From Sitta carolinensis (taxonomy: Eukaryota; Chordata; Aves; Passeriformes; Sittidae): DNA of 64,000 bases. Numbering within the stretch: position 1 is the first letter of the stretch; the number at the start of each line of letters is the position of its first letter. This document shows, piece after piece, positions 47,676-60,640 of the stretch. The position numbers were made by a program, and so were the translations under genes. The stretch lies in contig CM063292.1 in assembly GCA_032173965.1 (NCBI GenBank), positions 603,001 to 667,000 on the forward strand, written 5' to 3'. Below the pieces are notes generated by a model, which worked only from the letters and a program-made list of their open reading frames with translations, did no database searches and was not told the DNA's origin.

Positions 47676-50600
47676 TTCTCTGAAAGATATACTGATGTTC
47701 CATTACCATAACTGCTGAAATCAGCATTTCCTTTGAAAGAAGTTGTTAATATTTGGAAATGGTCGGATTTCCGATCCTGGATTCAATTGTTATTCTGTGC
47801 TACCCCGCGAGTGCCAAGGTCACGGGGAGATTCACCTGCACACCGAGCGAAATGAATGCGCTCGGCCACAATACATGTATAATTTAACATTCTCCTCTCC
47901 AGTACCACCATGCATTCCGAAAAATATTTTATTACAATAACAAATTGGTTTCAAAATCATGCATTATGTATCCTGAAATTAGGTCTGCCAATGAAACCTG
48001 GATGTACAAACACAGCAGCAGCCATGCAGGGCAGCATGAGCACAGGAATTATGGGTTCTAGAGGGGCTGAAAGGAACAATTAATTCTTCCCCTAACTCCA
48101 AAAAGTCCTTTTTTATTACTTTAATCTGCATAGTTAAAAAGAACAAAACAATCAATTGCTGCAAAATGTATTTAGCAATCCAATGGCATGTCTTTTTTCT
48201 AGATGTCTTTATAGAAAGGAAATGTTTAAGTGCAAAGTGGCCAGTATATCAAAACATCCATTGGGGACTTCAGTTCTCAAGGGCAGGGCAGGAGAAAATA
48301 ATACAAAGCTGCTCAAATATTTAAAAGTGTTAGTTATATTTCAAAACTTTACCATTATAACATCTTAAATGTGGGGATTTTTTTCCTTCAGCTCAAACTC
48401 CTCCAAATATTTCAGATCAATTTATCAAAAAATTCCTGCTAAATTCTTGATAAATAAAAGGAGCCCTTTACCATTTCCTTTTTAGTTAGAGTTTAAAATT
48501 TCATAATATTGCTGAATTTTCAGCAGCAAATGCTGTAAGGTTAATGCACTTTCATGATAGATGGTTGGTTCTGATTTGCAGGTTTCATTTTAAGTTAAAT
48601 CTACATTGATAAATCCTCCTCTTACAGCCCAAATATCCTTTTTTTTCATGCAAAATAAGCATGTTTCTTGGTCAACTGACATTTTGTTCAAATGGACTTG
48701 AGGTAGCTATTTATGAATAATTAAGATTAAAATGTTTCTGTGATTCCCTCAATGCTTTTTTATTTTAAAACATTTATATCATGTCAAAATAGACTTATTC
48801 TTCCAAAGGTAACTTTCCATTAAAATAACGGAGAAAATGACATTTCTAATTTTGATAATAGCCCTGATTTCAGAACGAAAGTCAGAGCCTCCTGCTGCAG
48901 AGCACAAGGGGTTTTAGGATTGAAACCATGATGTGAATTCTCTGTAATGGTGTTAAAATCCTGGATTCAAAGTATTTACAACAGGACAAATAAAATCAAC
49001 GACATTTCCATTTTAAAACAGCATCCCTGACTAAATCTTTATTCTGGACTCTGTTTCACTCAGTTTAAATGATTTGCTTTTCTGTTCTTTATGGTAAAGG
49101 AGTCTGGCAGATATTGCTATTAATTAGACTTGGTTCAATTTTAAACTTTAGGAACTATTTTTATGAATAGCTTGCAAGCAGCTATTCAACCTGGACATTT
49201 GTTATTTCATTTTTATTCCAAGTAGCAAAAATGAAGAATACTCTAAACACAGTGTTTTGCCACAGGAAAGGCAGAAAATATCGAAGCCTTTACATTTCTA
49301 AGATATTTTAATTCAGTAAATATTGCATAAAATGAGAACCTTGACACTTCCCTGTTTGAATCCGAGTGCAACCGTTGCCCTCAGCTGCTGTTTGTCTGTA
49401 ATTTCGTTGAGCTGCTCTGATCTGACCAGACACAGCTCGCTCGGGAGCAAAATCAGGAGAAATAATTTAATCTAATCAGGATATCTGAGAATGGGGAACG
49501 TTAGCAGCTTGATTTGGGATCTCTTAAAAAGCCTTTTGTAGTGCTATTTACTGACACACTGAAGCTTCTCTTTTAGAGCAATAATTAACAAATTGTTGAC
49601 AGAAATTAAATGTCCCCATTTTAAACAATTTTACTGTTCTTCTCCCTTTCTTTCCCGAGGGTGAGCCTGGCAAACAGGGAAATCAACCCCACCATTAGCA
49701 GGGGAACGCCACTTTCCGGGGTGCTTTTTGCAGTAAAGAGACGTGATTCATATAAGTAATAAGCAAAGCCCACGCTCTGGATTTTCAAACGTCCTGGCTC
49801 GTAATGCCGAGGTTAAATGATTAAACCCATCCCTGCCTGCTCGCTCCAGCTGCAGATACGTTCCCTTGAATTTAGCTGTGGGCAATTCAGAGCTGAATGG
49901 GAAGTGCTCTTTTATTTGTTATTAAAGTCCCTTGCTATCTTTCAGAACTGTTTGTTACACAGATCTGAGCACATACATGTATTAGGAAAATACACTGAAT
50001 AAAGACAAGGTTATAAAAACGGGATGAAAATCACTCAGTGTTCATTTTTCATGGCAATTTGCTTAACGAAAATATCAACGGCAATAGCTTAAATCAGTAA
50101 ATACCACCAGTACGTGTCTTGTACAAATCCGAGCACAAACCCGAAGTGCTTTGCACAGCCTGTGATGCAGAGGGCGAGGCTGCCCAGAGGCAGCAGCCGG
50201 GCTCTGGGCCCGGGGCTGGGGGCACTGCCCGCTCCGGGGGGCTCCGGCACTGCTGCTCCCGGGCAAAGGCAGAGCACAGCAGCACCTGCAGAGCCTCTGC
50301 ACAGCCCTGCCTGCCCACGACACACCCAGAGCTACAATGGAAGCAGCTTTCGCCAGACTTTTCCCACTCGGGATGTTGTGACTGGCTGGCGAGCAGGATG
50401 ACACTGGAGAAACATGCAGGCTCCTGAGAGATTGAAGAGAGGGAGAAAACCCAACGCCAAAGCGCAGCGCTGCTTTCCCGAGCAGTTTCGGTTTGTTCAC
50501 AGCATAGCCCTGACGTGATTGAGTGCTCAGAGCACAAAGGGCCCGGTGCAGCTGCTGGGGGCTCCCGGGTGGGAGCAGTGGGAACGCTCCGTGTCCTGGA

Positions 50601-53484
50601 GTGACACCACCCCCATATGCACACCGGGCATCCTGGGACACTGCCACCCATCCCTCCTTTCCCCTCCTAAAGAGTTGTCTGCTAAATGCTGCAATATTAA
50701 TTAATGCTTCCTTTGGGCCCTGGGAAGCCAACTGATGAATATTTGTGAATTTAATGGGAAAAGTTACAAACATCAAGAACTTTATTTTACCACTATCAGA
50801 AATTTAGTCACATGGAAGTTTCTACTGGGAAGAAACTCTCCAGGTTGTTTTATTTCACACGACTCAAGTATTTCCAATCCTCATATCCATTTATCTGCTA
50901 CAGGGACAGAGAAGGAAACCTGTCCTTCCTGCTCTTGGGAGCCCAGAGCCACCCCCAGCCGGGGCCGTGGAGGAGCTGCGGGTCCTTCCCAGGAGGATGG
51001 TCACACAACAGCAGGCTCACAGGCTCCTCACACACACACACTTCTCCAGGAAAGCACCCAAATTTGACCCAAAGACAATCAGACTAAGATCCCTAGCAAG
51101 GAAGAATGCCCAGTATAAACCAGAGCAAGAGTAATTTACGGGTTTGGATTTTATGAGTAGCAGGAAGGTACAGTCCTACTCACAAGGCTCACTACCCCTT
51201 GGACGTCACCAAAAACTATATTAAGCAGCACTTTTGTAGGCAGAGCTCTAAAATAGAATTTTAAAAACCAAATCTCTTCACATGATATCCATTTACACTT
51301 TGTAGCAGCATGTGAAAATAGATTAAAAAGTATTTAAAGCATATTCTCAAGACACACTAAGGGACAGTGGGACAATTTGCATCTCAGAGAACTCTAGGAA
51401 GATGGTGGCCACAAAAAGAATGCTTGACCCCACATTCAAAACAGAGGGTTTAATTTCATTGAAAAGTAAATATTTTTTTTCCTTCTTCCTCTCATTCCTG
51501 CTTTACCTTTCCCCCCCCCTACCACTAGAAAACATCCTCGTTTGACTTCGTTGTGTCAGTCCTCACTTCATCTAGGCTTTTATTTTTACTCAGAGCTTCC
51601 ATGATTTTTGTAGGAGCTTTTGTTCCCAAGTGTTCTTCCAGCAAGCAGAAGCAGAGAGTGAGATTCGGTTTGTTTTCCAAGTCATGGGCACGTGGGAAGG
51701 TTTCCTGCCATCTCCCCCTGAGCCTCCCCAGCGAGGTTCAGGCAGAAGGAGCTGTCAGTGACCCTGTCCCCGTGGGCATGGGGCAGGAGCCCCACGGCCC
51801 CACTGCCCCGGCCCCTGGCAGCAGCAAACCCACAGCCATTCAGGAAATCATCACCTGCATCTTGAGCAGCAATGCCAAGCAGGTTTCCCAGGCTCTGGGT
51901 TTACTGGGGCTGATCCAGCACATGGCAGAGTCTCAAGGAAAGAGCATTTTCCAGTGGAATAGCTTTACAGTAAAATGAGATTATGGCTTTCTAAAGCCCT
52001 GAGACCAACCCCCCAAAATCCCCTATGTGCAGAAAGGGACAAATTGCCCACAGAGTCGTTCTTTAAGGAATAGCTACTCTGCATCTCCCCCTTCTCAAAC
52101 AGCTGAGGAGCTTGGCTCTGTCAACGACTGGTATGTGATTGTCACTCCATCTCCCTTTAGTCTCCTCGGCGCATTTATTGAGTCCCATGAGGTCCCCTCC
52201 TCTGCTAAAAAGGAAGCCTAAGAGACCGGATAGATGCTCCTGCTATTGTCCAGGAGAATCCAGGGGCCAGCAGCAGATGCCCCTGCGAACTGTGATCTGG
52301 GTCACCTCAGCCTAGCACCCAGATGTCCCCTTTCCTACGACCAGGGTGCAGGACAGCAGAGCTGGAGAAGGGAAGCACAGATCAAGCCTGAAAAGATTAT
52401 TTTTAGATTGAATGAAATACACCGCCCACAAAGACAGGGAGAGCAAGACCTTGGGAAACCATGGGACTTCTTTCTTTGTCTGATTTAAAGGAAAACACTG
52501 TTTCCTCTTGGCGTTGTTAAAAAACAATTCCCATTTAAGCAGTGACAGGCAGGACTCTGTAATCTGTACATACAATTTAATCCTTTCAAGAATCAGCAGA
52601 ACCCACATCAATCAAGCCTTCATCAACTTGTAAAAACAATATTTTGATTCAATCAGATTCAAAGCCCCGAAATTCCCAACTAATTAATGCAGGGTCACTC
52701 GGAGCCGCTGAGGCAATGGCGAGCAGAGTGGTCAAATATTTACCCCTCACCACAGTAGACATTAGGACAACCAAAGGACCTGGAGAGTGGGCAAGAATAG
52801 ATAATGTGACTGTCACTGCAGCAGGTTTCATTCACTGTGAGTATTTGGATAAAGAATTATTACAAAGGAGAGGGAAAAAGGCAAGTGAAGCCTCTGCCGT
52901 AAGCAGCATTCTCACATCCTGCTCAGGGGCTGTGAAATGGGCAGTGACCCAGGCAACATCCTTCCCATTTTGGGATTTTTAACATGCATGTCTCCAGACA
53001 GTTGAGTTGCTTTGATTCTAGTCCTCCCTTATAACATTCACAATAAATTACATTATAAGAACATAGGCGGCAAAAAATTACTGAAGAGTCCAAAGCGTTG
53101 AGGCCTTCTGCCCTGCCTGTGTTCCTAGAAATGAGACTGGAATTCAGCTTTTTCCTTTAAATATCCTTAAAATGTATGCCCAGCATGCAGGCTGTTCTCT
53201 GCAGGGAGGGTATTTTCCCAGCGTGGAGGGTGCCTGTGTGTGCTGCAGACACGGCTGCCTCGTGTCTCTCCACGATTCTGTGCAGCTCATTTATGCAGCT
53301 TTACGCTCTGCCTTGCAAGGACGCATTTTGTGTGTGCTCCCCTCCAATACTAAAACCCCACTGATCCTTTTAAAATGCAGCCAGTGAAGCAGGCAGAGCC
53401 GGCTGGTGCAGGCTCTGCAGTCCCACTCCTGTGCCCTCTCTGTGTGCAGCTGAGGGCGTTCTCTGCCCTCCTGTGCCTGGCACA
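47673..53484. other. Long AT-rich unique region with one GC-rich patch
   Basis: 47673-50100 is AT-rich, unique and full of TAAT, TTAATT and ATTTTAAA words. 49480-49620 and 49800-49930 are clean motif-dense blocks. 50150-50290 is GC-rich with CpGs. A C run lies near 51512. 52620-52990 has an open frame of 113 codons without any recognisable domain. No gene or transposon was recognised. Confidence 0.5.
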
Positions 53485-53620
53485 GGTGCCCGGAGCAGCG
53501 GGGGCTGCCCTGGATCCCTGGCAGAGCCCGAGGCCAGGCTGGATGGGGCTCGGAGCAGCCTGGCACAGTGGAAGTGAGCAGCTTCAAGGTCCCTTCCAAC
53601 CCAAGCCAGTCTGTGATTCT
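53485..53620 (+). mobile_element. CR1 LINE 3'-end fragment, internally deleted
   Basis: CCAGGCTGGATGGGGCTCGGAGCAGCCTGG, then TTCAAGGTCCCTTCCAACCCAAGCC and CTGTGATTCTGGG fit the CR1 tail in plus orientation. The usual middle block (TGTCCCTGCCCATGGCAGGG) is missing. Confidence 0.85.
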
Positions 53621-56234
53621 GGGGTGCTCTGGGTGCACTCTGGATTAACACTGATGCAAATACATGCTCCTCCTTCTGCAACAAAGTTTTCAAAAAGTTC
53701 ACGAACAACCATTTAAGAATTCCTGATTTTTACATTGCCTGTACTCTGAGATAACTTGAAAATTAATTATATGCCCATAGGAATTTTTAAAAAGCCATTT
53801 TGTAGAGTCTGTGCTGATGATATTCCAGTGCCACAACAGCTGCACTGTTGAAGGTGCACTGCAAGGTTGCACCAGGGCAGGTTTTAGGATTCCCTGGCCA
53901 GGCTGTAAGGCAGCAGCAGCAGCAATGACAGTGATAGTGAAGAGTCCAGAGATAATGGCACCTGAGAAAACACATTTCAAGGAATCATCACGAGTCTTTT
54001 CCCATTCTTACCACCACGTGCATGGGGCAGCCCCACCAACAGCCTGGGGCTGCAGGAGCAGGTCACTATTTCCTGAGGAATGTCTCACCCACGGAATGGC
54101 AGGTGTAAAATCCTGGCCTGAAGAGCTCCTCTTCAACCTACATCACCACCACTACTCTCATCACAAACCAGTACATGCAATACCATTCCCAGGCTCCCGG
54201 GACTTCCTTGGGTGTTGCACTTCTCAACCCTCCAGCAAAGAGGCTGCCTTGGTCAATTCTGGGACAGTCTCCCACTCTCACTCCAAGTGCTGGTACAGTC
54301 CCGAAGGGTGGGGGATCCTGAAATAATTCCATCTCTAAAATCACAACCACAAATATAATTCTGGCACCGGGTGGACCTTTTCAGCAGCTAAGTAGTTCTG
54401 GCAGACAAAAGGGGAAGGCAGCAGAGGCACCTGCTCCAGAGGCCCTGGGCCCCACGGGCACTGCTGGAGTTGCTGAAATTCTGTGCAAGGGAACTCCTGC
54501 CAAGAAACCGCTCTGCCTGCTGCCCCTACACTCCAGGTACTACAGGCGGGGAAATTCGGGGAGGGGAGCAGCATTCCTTCTGGTTTTTAAGGAAGAACAA
54601 TTGCCCTGTGGAATGCCTGCAGGTCCCATCTGCTGCTCTGATGGGTTCCCCAGGCTGGGGGGGCCCTCAGCAGCCCCCACACAGGGCAAAGCTTTTAGCC
54701 CTGTCCCTGAGGAGATGCCACAACTCCAAACTCAGGGCAGACAGCAAGTGTGGGACCCTAATTTACATCCTACAGGTTTCCATTCAGCCAGGCACACAAC
54801 ACTTAGTGAGAATACCAAATTTTCATGTTAAAATTACAGCTCTTTTTGAAAGTGTCACTGTTTCAGTTTCGACTTGGATATTAATTCAGCATCTAATCCA
54901 TAACTGTTTGTAAATATGCACATTTGGGATTTATTCTAAGACACATCCAAAGTTCTTTCATCCCCTTGCTATCATTCCTTCAGTGATTCTGCAAACCAGC
55001 CTGAATGTTCCCTGAGGAAGTGCAATGGGATGAGTCTATTTTTAAGTTTTAAAATATAACAGAAAGACAAATTTTAACAATAAATCACAGATTGATGTAC
55101 TAAGTGCCCTGGATATTAATAGAAATATCCCCTCTCACACAGAAGTTCTGACATTTTTGCTACAGATATTTCAGCGTAGTAAGGAACAGAAATTCAGGAA
55201 GTCTGAAGCCTTGTCTGGTAATGGATATTCCCAGGAGGAAAGGCTTTTTACATCACACTTCAGTGCAAAGTGTGCTCCTAATATGAACCCCTCCCCATTT
55301 TGTCTTTCCCACAGCCCCTCCCAAAGAACAGGATGGCTGATATGGCACCAGAACAATCTCTCACCACGATGCTGCTCCTCCTGTGCCCGTGTCCCACCTC
55401 AGCCACAGAACCCCCCGGCCCTGGGGCTCTCCAGTTACTTCATTTTGTGCCCGTGGATCCTGCAGTCCCCCAGATCCATCCCCCCCACCTTGCATTTGGC
55501 CATGAAGGCACTTCCCTGCAGTGCCCTGCTTCCCTAAGTCAGCGGGTGTGCCACCTGCCACTCTTACCTTTGTCACCTCGTGCCACTGCCACAACAGGCA
55601 CCACCTTGCCCTCTGAGCTGCCCCCGTGTGCCTCTCGCTTCACCCAGCCTCCCTCCCTCTACTCCCCTGACATCCATCGTGGGCTTAGGACAGAAATTCC
55701 TCTGGAAATTTGTTTTTGTCTCACTGTCAACTGATTTATTAATTTTTTTCCCCCTCAGAATCAAGGAGCTTGAATAGCAGCAAGATAAGCACATGCCAAG
55801 AGCAGGCAACTGTCACTGCTCCATGTGCTGCCTTATTTTTCTCTCCATGAGCCTCACTATATATCTCAAACCAGTGCATAAGCTCTTGGAAGCAGGGCTT
55901 GGCTTTTCTATATGCTCCGTTAAAACAAACTATGTAATAAAAATAACTGATGTTTGAAATGTAATTGGTCACTAGAATTTGCAAATCAGTAAGATAAAAG
56001 CAGAACAGCTCTGTAAATCACGGGGTGATGAATTGACCTGGACTGGAATAAGCTGAGCAGCCCCTGTCAGTGTCACCCAACGTGTATTTACAGTCAGGAG
56101 ACACTCTCCTTCACAGGAGAATTTGCAATTCCTGATTCTAATCGCCAAAAGCAACAGACTCCACACGGCAACAGATGGATCAGCAGCAATCAGCTTGGAG
56201 GTCAGCATCTGATTTCACAGAGGAACTGAACCCC
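53621..56234. other. Unique noncoding DNA
   Basis: No gene, array or transposon was recognised between two CR1 tails. Confidence 0.5.
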
Positions 56235-56352
56235 ACAATGGTTTGGGCTGGACCTGATCTAAGGGAAGATGTCCCCTGCCCATGGCACGGGGTGGGACTG
56301 GATGGGCTCTAGAGTCCCTTCACCAAAACCATCCTGGAATGCTGTGATTGTG
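56235..56352 (+). mobile_element. CR1 LINE 3'-end fragment
   Basis: GACCTGATCTAAGGGAAGATG, TCCCCTGCCCATGGCACGGG and GTGGGACTGGATGGGCTCTA are followed by TCCCTTCACCAAAACCATCC and a GCTGTGATTGTG end. These match the CR1 tail in plus orientation with moderate divergence. Confidence 0.88.
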
Positions 56353-57395
56353 TGCTCACTGACAACAACCCGTGTCCAACTGCAGGCCCCCAGGACCCCG
56401 ACTGCAGCGTGCACATGAGCCTGGCTCTGCCCCAGCCTGCCCAACGGGGCAGCCACAGGGCACGGCCAGGTGTCCCAGAACCTTCAGCCGTGGGGGCTCC
56501 TGTGTGCTGGGACTGTGCTCAGCACCACAGACAGAGGGGCAGCTGCAGGGGAGCAATCCCTGGCACTGCTGCAACTGGGCAGCCCAAAGGCTCCCACGGA
56601 GCTAAGCAGAAACTCTCTTCTCTCCTCCGTTCGTACAAAGGCAGCGAGAAATCTATAAAGGATTAATTAAGACAAAATGTGTTAAATAAAACATGTTCTT
56701 CCACAGTCGAGGATTATATCCCAGCATTTTGTCAATCTGAGGAAGCACACATTTAGAGTGGGGAGGGGGAGAAGGGAGGGCAGAGGCAGCATTGAGGAGG
56801 CTCTGGCCACCCAGCTCTGAGTGGCATGGTGTGGCTGTCAGCACCAGCAGTGCTGCCTCCCTCCCCTCTGCTGCCAGACAGCTCCGGAATGGAGAAACAG
56901 CAGCATTTTCCCCAGGAAGCTGCCAGCCCCCAGCCCTGATCCCAGCTGCATCCCTGCCTGCTGTGCCAGGAGCAGCCGCTTATTTACCTAATAGACTCTA
57001 AAAGGTATCAAGGGAGTCATTCCCTTCAATTGGGTCATTCTGACATATGTAAATATGTATTTAAATTTGGTAAATATGTACAGTATTTAGAGTATGCGGA
57101 GAATGACACTTCTGTGGAATGGGGCACCTCTTTCCAAAGGGCTTGTACTACTCCAGGTAAATTAAGCTCCTTTCCACACCAATCATGAGAGCTGGAATCT
57201 GCTGGAGAAGAGAGCTCTCCTTTGTGAGCTGGTGTGAGCAAAGCCTGTGGAGCTTGGCAGCATTCTGACTGCAGATAGAAATTGAATGTACTGCACTAAC
57301 CTAGCGGGTTTGATGTAATATCTGATTTTAAGGGCAGAAACAAACATTCGGTTTCAGGTGGGAAATCATCCATTCATCAAAACAATTCCATTACT
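56353..57395. other. Unique noncoding DNA
   Basis: No gene or repeat was recognised. Open frames are short. Confidence 0.5.
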
Positions 57396-57438
57396 TAAGA
57401 ACCATATATATATTTATATGTGTATATATATGTGTGTG
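57396..57438. repeat. Simple (AT)n/(TG)n tract
   Basis: A short compound run of AT, TATG and GTGTG words lies directly left of a CR1 tail. Confidence 0.85.
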
Positions 57439-57440
57439 AA

Positions 57441-57541
57441 TGACCCCTGGGGATATGATTTAGGGGCAGTTATGGTGGCCCTGGGTTGACAGTTGGACTC
57501 GATGACCTCAAAGGTCTTTTCCAACCTCAAGGATTCTGTGC
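57441..57541 (+). mobile_element. CR1 LINE 3'-end fragment, different subfamily
   Basis: GTTGGACTCGATGACCTCAA, AGGTCTTTTCCAACCTCAAG and GATTCTGTG match the CR1 tail type that ends in GGTCTTTTCCAACC rather than GGTCCCTTCCAACC. This points to a different CR1 subfamily from the other copies in the window. Confidence 0.88.
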
Positions 57542-59420
57542 ATTTGCCTACCTGCATGAACCCCAGCTATTGAAAAAGCCTTACTTAAACGTGTATGTAT
57601 TTCTCTTCCCTGCACTTAAAATGCGGATATTTCCTCAAAATAAAACTCCCAGTAACATTTTTCTCTTTATTCATTACCAAAACCCAACAAACCCTCAGTC
57701 TCTTCTTCTTCTAGCCAGAATCCCTCATAAGAGAATAAATGTGTGGATACTACAACACTATTCCCACAGCTCTGCAACCCCGAATTTCTTGGGCCACTGC
57801 TGTAGGCAGCCCTGTGTTACAGAAATAACTTTTCATGGAGTTCTCCATGTAAAACCCCAGCCTGCTTGATGCACCTGGGTTAGAACTCTTAACAGTCCTG
57901 AAATAATTCTATTTTTGAGGTACTTGTGGCAGGACTCATTTTTGTAGGAGAGGTTCATCCACTATCCAATGGCCTGTTAAGGAATACTGGCAGGTGGGAA
58001 AGGGACACAAGAAATCAGTGTTTCAATGCTTAGAGTGAAGAGGCTTGGGGCCACAGCAGAAGTTCCCAAGGTTTGGTTTCACAGTAAATTCCTCCCTAGT
58101 CCAAGCTTGCACCTCACAGTGTCGGTATCAGATGAGAAATACATTAGACTACACTTATTTATATTACAGCCTGAACAGCAAGTGTAAATAATTAAGGATT
58201 CCTACAGCTTGAAGGGGAAAATAAACCAAACCAGTTCCCAGTATGAAATGGCAAGTCCCTTTTTGGAGTTTCTGGACGCAGCACTTCCCACTGAGTATTT
58301 GTAAGTGTGTGTGCTGTATGTACAGAGTGTAGCTATGCACACTCATTGATTAAAGGAGGAATAAAACCTTGCAAAACCCCACTAACATGTTTATACTTTA
58401 CTAAATGTAAACAGTGCTGACACATTTCTAAATATAGTCTTAATTTCTGTCTTCAAAAAGGCTTGTGAAAACTAATAAAACCTAGATTTCCATATGCCCC
58501 AAGCAAACAACTACAACCCTGTCATATTCAGGTAACTTAAAAGTGACAAAAGAAAACACAGGGAAGATGAGATGGTCCATAGGAATTGCACAATTGACCT
58601 AACAACCAAAACTGTCCAAAAGCAGGAATGATTTTCATAACCCTAACAAAAGCAGCCTTTGCAACCTTCAGCTGACTGTTGTTTGCCATTAGTCTTCCCT
58701 TAAATCAAGTTATGCAATGAAATTCAGCTCTCTGCCACCTCCATTTCCAACAGATTATAATGAACATCATCTTAGGTGTGCATAATACCTTTAGTAATGT
58801 GTCAGAAGAGAAGAAAGTGCTCTTTCCAACACAAGCTGGGTTAGGGTAGGAGACGCAGAGAAATCAGGCAAAAAAAAATCTTAAGAACTAGTATTGAATT
58901 TCAACATTCTACTTGCTTATAATATAGTATAAATAATTCACACTTGAAAATCATCTTTTCAGAAATGTTTACTGACACAGCAAAAATGCATGCGAGGGGT
59001 TACTGACATGGCATGTAAATGCACACCTGAAGAGACTGGAGTGATCACCAAAAGGAGAAAAGAATTAATCTAAGGAAAATGTCAGCCAAGAAAATACATC
59101 GTCCTGAGTAAACCAGGTAATTAACAGCTCAGGGCCCTGAGTCTCCTTCCCTTCAGATCTATCCTATGTTAGATGTGCTCCAAAACACCATCTCATAGTA
59201 CAGACTGCTGCTACCGCCTCAGCCTTTGATCTGGTTCATATTTTGATTCGAAAGATACGCAGAGAAAATTACTAGGAAAAATCTACCATGATAGGGAAAC
59301 AAAATTTGGCTCAGATGTTTTTCCTTTATGCTGTTGAAATGAGCTCTGTGGGTCAGAAGTTGTTAAACGTTGCAGTTCCCAGGAGTGTCAGCAGCCCAGG
59401 CTGGCTGAGCTGCCCCTCCA
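57542..59420. other. AT-rich unique DNA
   Basis: No gene, array or transposon was recognised. Composition is AT-rich with several TAAT/AATAAA words. Confidence 0.5.
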
Positions 59421-59979
59421 GAGCCAGGGCCAGGGGAGAGCACAGAGAGGCACGGCAGGGCCAGGAGAACCAGCCGGGCAGAGCCAGGGAGAGGCACAGA
59501 GAGGCACGGCAGGGCCAGGAGAACCAGCCGGGCAGAGCCAGGGGAGAGCACAGAGAGGCACGGCAGGGCCAGGAGAACCAGCCGGGCAGAGCCAGGGGAG
59601 AGCACAGAGAGACACGGCAGGGCCAGGAGAACCAGCCGGGGAGAGCCAGGGGAGAGCACAGAGAGACACGGCAGGGCCAGGAGAACCAGCCGGGCAGAGC
59701 CAGGGGAGAGCACAGAGAGACACGGCAGGGCCAGGAGAACCAGCCGGGGAGAGCCAGGGGAGAGCACAGAGAGACACGGCAGGGCCAGGAGAACCAGCCG
59801 GGCAGAGCCAGGGGAGAGCACAGAGAGACACGGCAGGGCCAGGAGAACCAGCCGGGCAGAGCCAGGGGAGAGCACAGAGAGGCACGGCAGGGCCAGGAGA
59901 ACCAGCCGGGCAGAGCCAGGGGAGAGCACAGAGAGCACGGCAGGGCCAGGAGAACCAGCCGGGGAGAGCCAGGGGCAGG
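59421..59979. repeat. Minisatellite, 54-bp unit, about 10 copies
   Basis: Each unit has the order GGCAGAGCCAGGGGAGAGCA, CAGAGAGGCACGGCAGGGCC, AGGAGAACCAGCCG. Two variable sites separate copies: GAGGCACGG or GAGACACGG, and GGGCAGAGCC or GGGGAGAGCC. The first copies and the last are diverged. The unit is 18 codons long, so an open frame from 59288 to 60394 crosses this array and the next without a stop. Three minus-strand frames are also open, which argues that none is coding. Confidence 0.97.
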
Positions 59980-60013
59980 CAAGCACGGCTCTGCCCGGGG
60001 AGGAGGGACTGCA

Positions 60014-60183
60014 CGGGGACGGGGGACAGCGGGGATGGGGACAGCAGGGATGGGGACAGCGGGGATGGGGACAGCGGAGATGGGGACAGGAGGGAATGGA
60101 AACAGCAGGGAATGGAAACAGCAGGGATGGGGACAGGGGCACGGGGACAGCGGGGATGGGGACAGCAGGGATGGGGACAACGG
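60014..60183. repeat. G-rich minisatellite, 15-bp unit
   Basis: The unit is GGGGATGGGGACAGC, with AGGGAATGGAAACAGC variants in the middle. 60015-60040 fits the G-quadruplex pattern of four G runs with loops of 2, 5 and 2 bases on the plus strand, and other windows in the array fit as well. Confidence 0.93.
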
Positions 60184-60640
60184 GCACGGCCCAGAGACAT
60201 GGTCACCAGGACAGAAATGGCCAGGCCTGGTCCCATCCTTCATGCCCACCAGAGCCACCCTCAGTGACCATCACACCCTTCATCGGGAAAAAGGCACTGG
60301 GGGAAAGAAAAGGTTTGCTACTTCGCACAAAAAAAATAGTTCAGGGAAAGGCAGAAAAGCTCATGAAATTGTAACTACAATTATCTTAGATTAGAATATT
60401 TGGCTTGAAAGATCTGGAGGGTATTGTTTTTGATAAGGCAGAGCCACTTGACAAGGCCTGTCACCACTCCAGGTCTCTCTGTTGTCAACTCAAGATGAAA
60501 GGACATCACAAAGAATTAACTTCAGCTTTTAAACATTTTGAAAATGTCAAAGAGGTCATAGCTGATCTATTTCCTTATACAGCATATTCACTTGATGAAA
60601 TTTGTGGTAACAATGTGTTTTTACTTTTCGTTCCAATGGG
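60184..60640. other. Unique noncoding DNA
   Basis: An open frame 60405-60656 (83 codons) lies here. It has no domain I recognise and no repeat, and codon use gives no clear signal. I do not call it a gene. Confidence 0.45.

Noticed and set aside
47620..47800. Minus-strand processed retrocopy behind the poly-T run
   Set aside because: No coding remnant, polyadenylation signal or flanking target duplication could be found.
47843..47865. Short inverted repeat CCGAGCG...CGCTCGG
   Set aside because: Arms are only 7 bp; expected by chance in a window of this size.
52644..52982. 113-codon plus-strand open frame in unique DNA
   Set aside because: No recognisable family and no supporting signals; more likely a chance frame in unique, possibly conserved, DNA.
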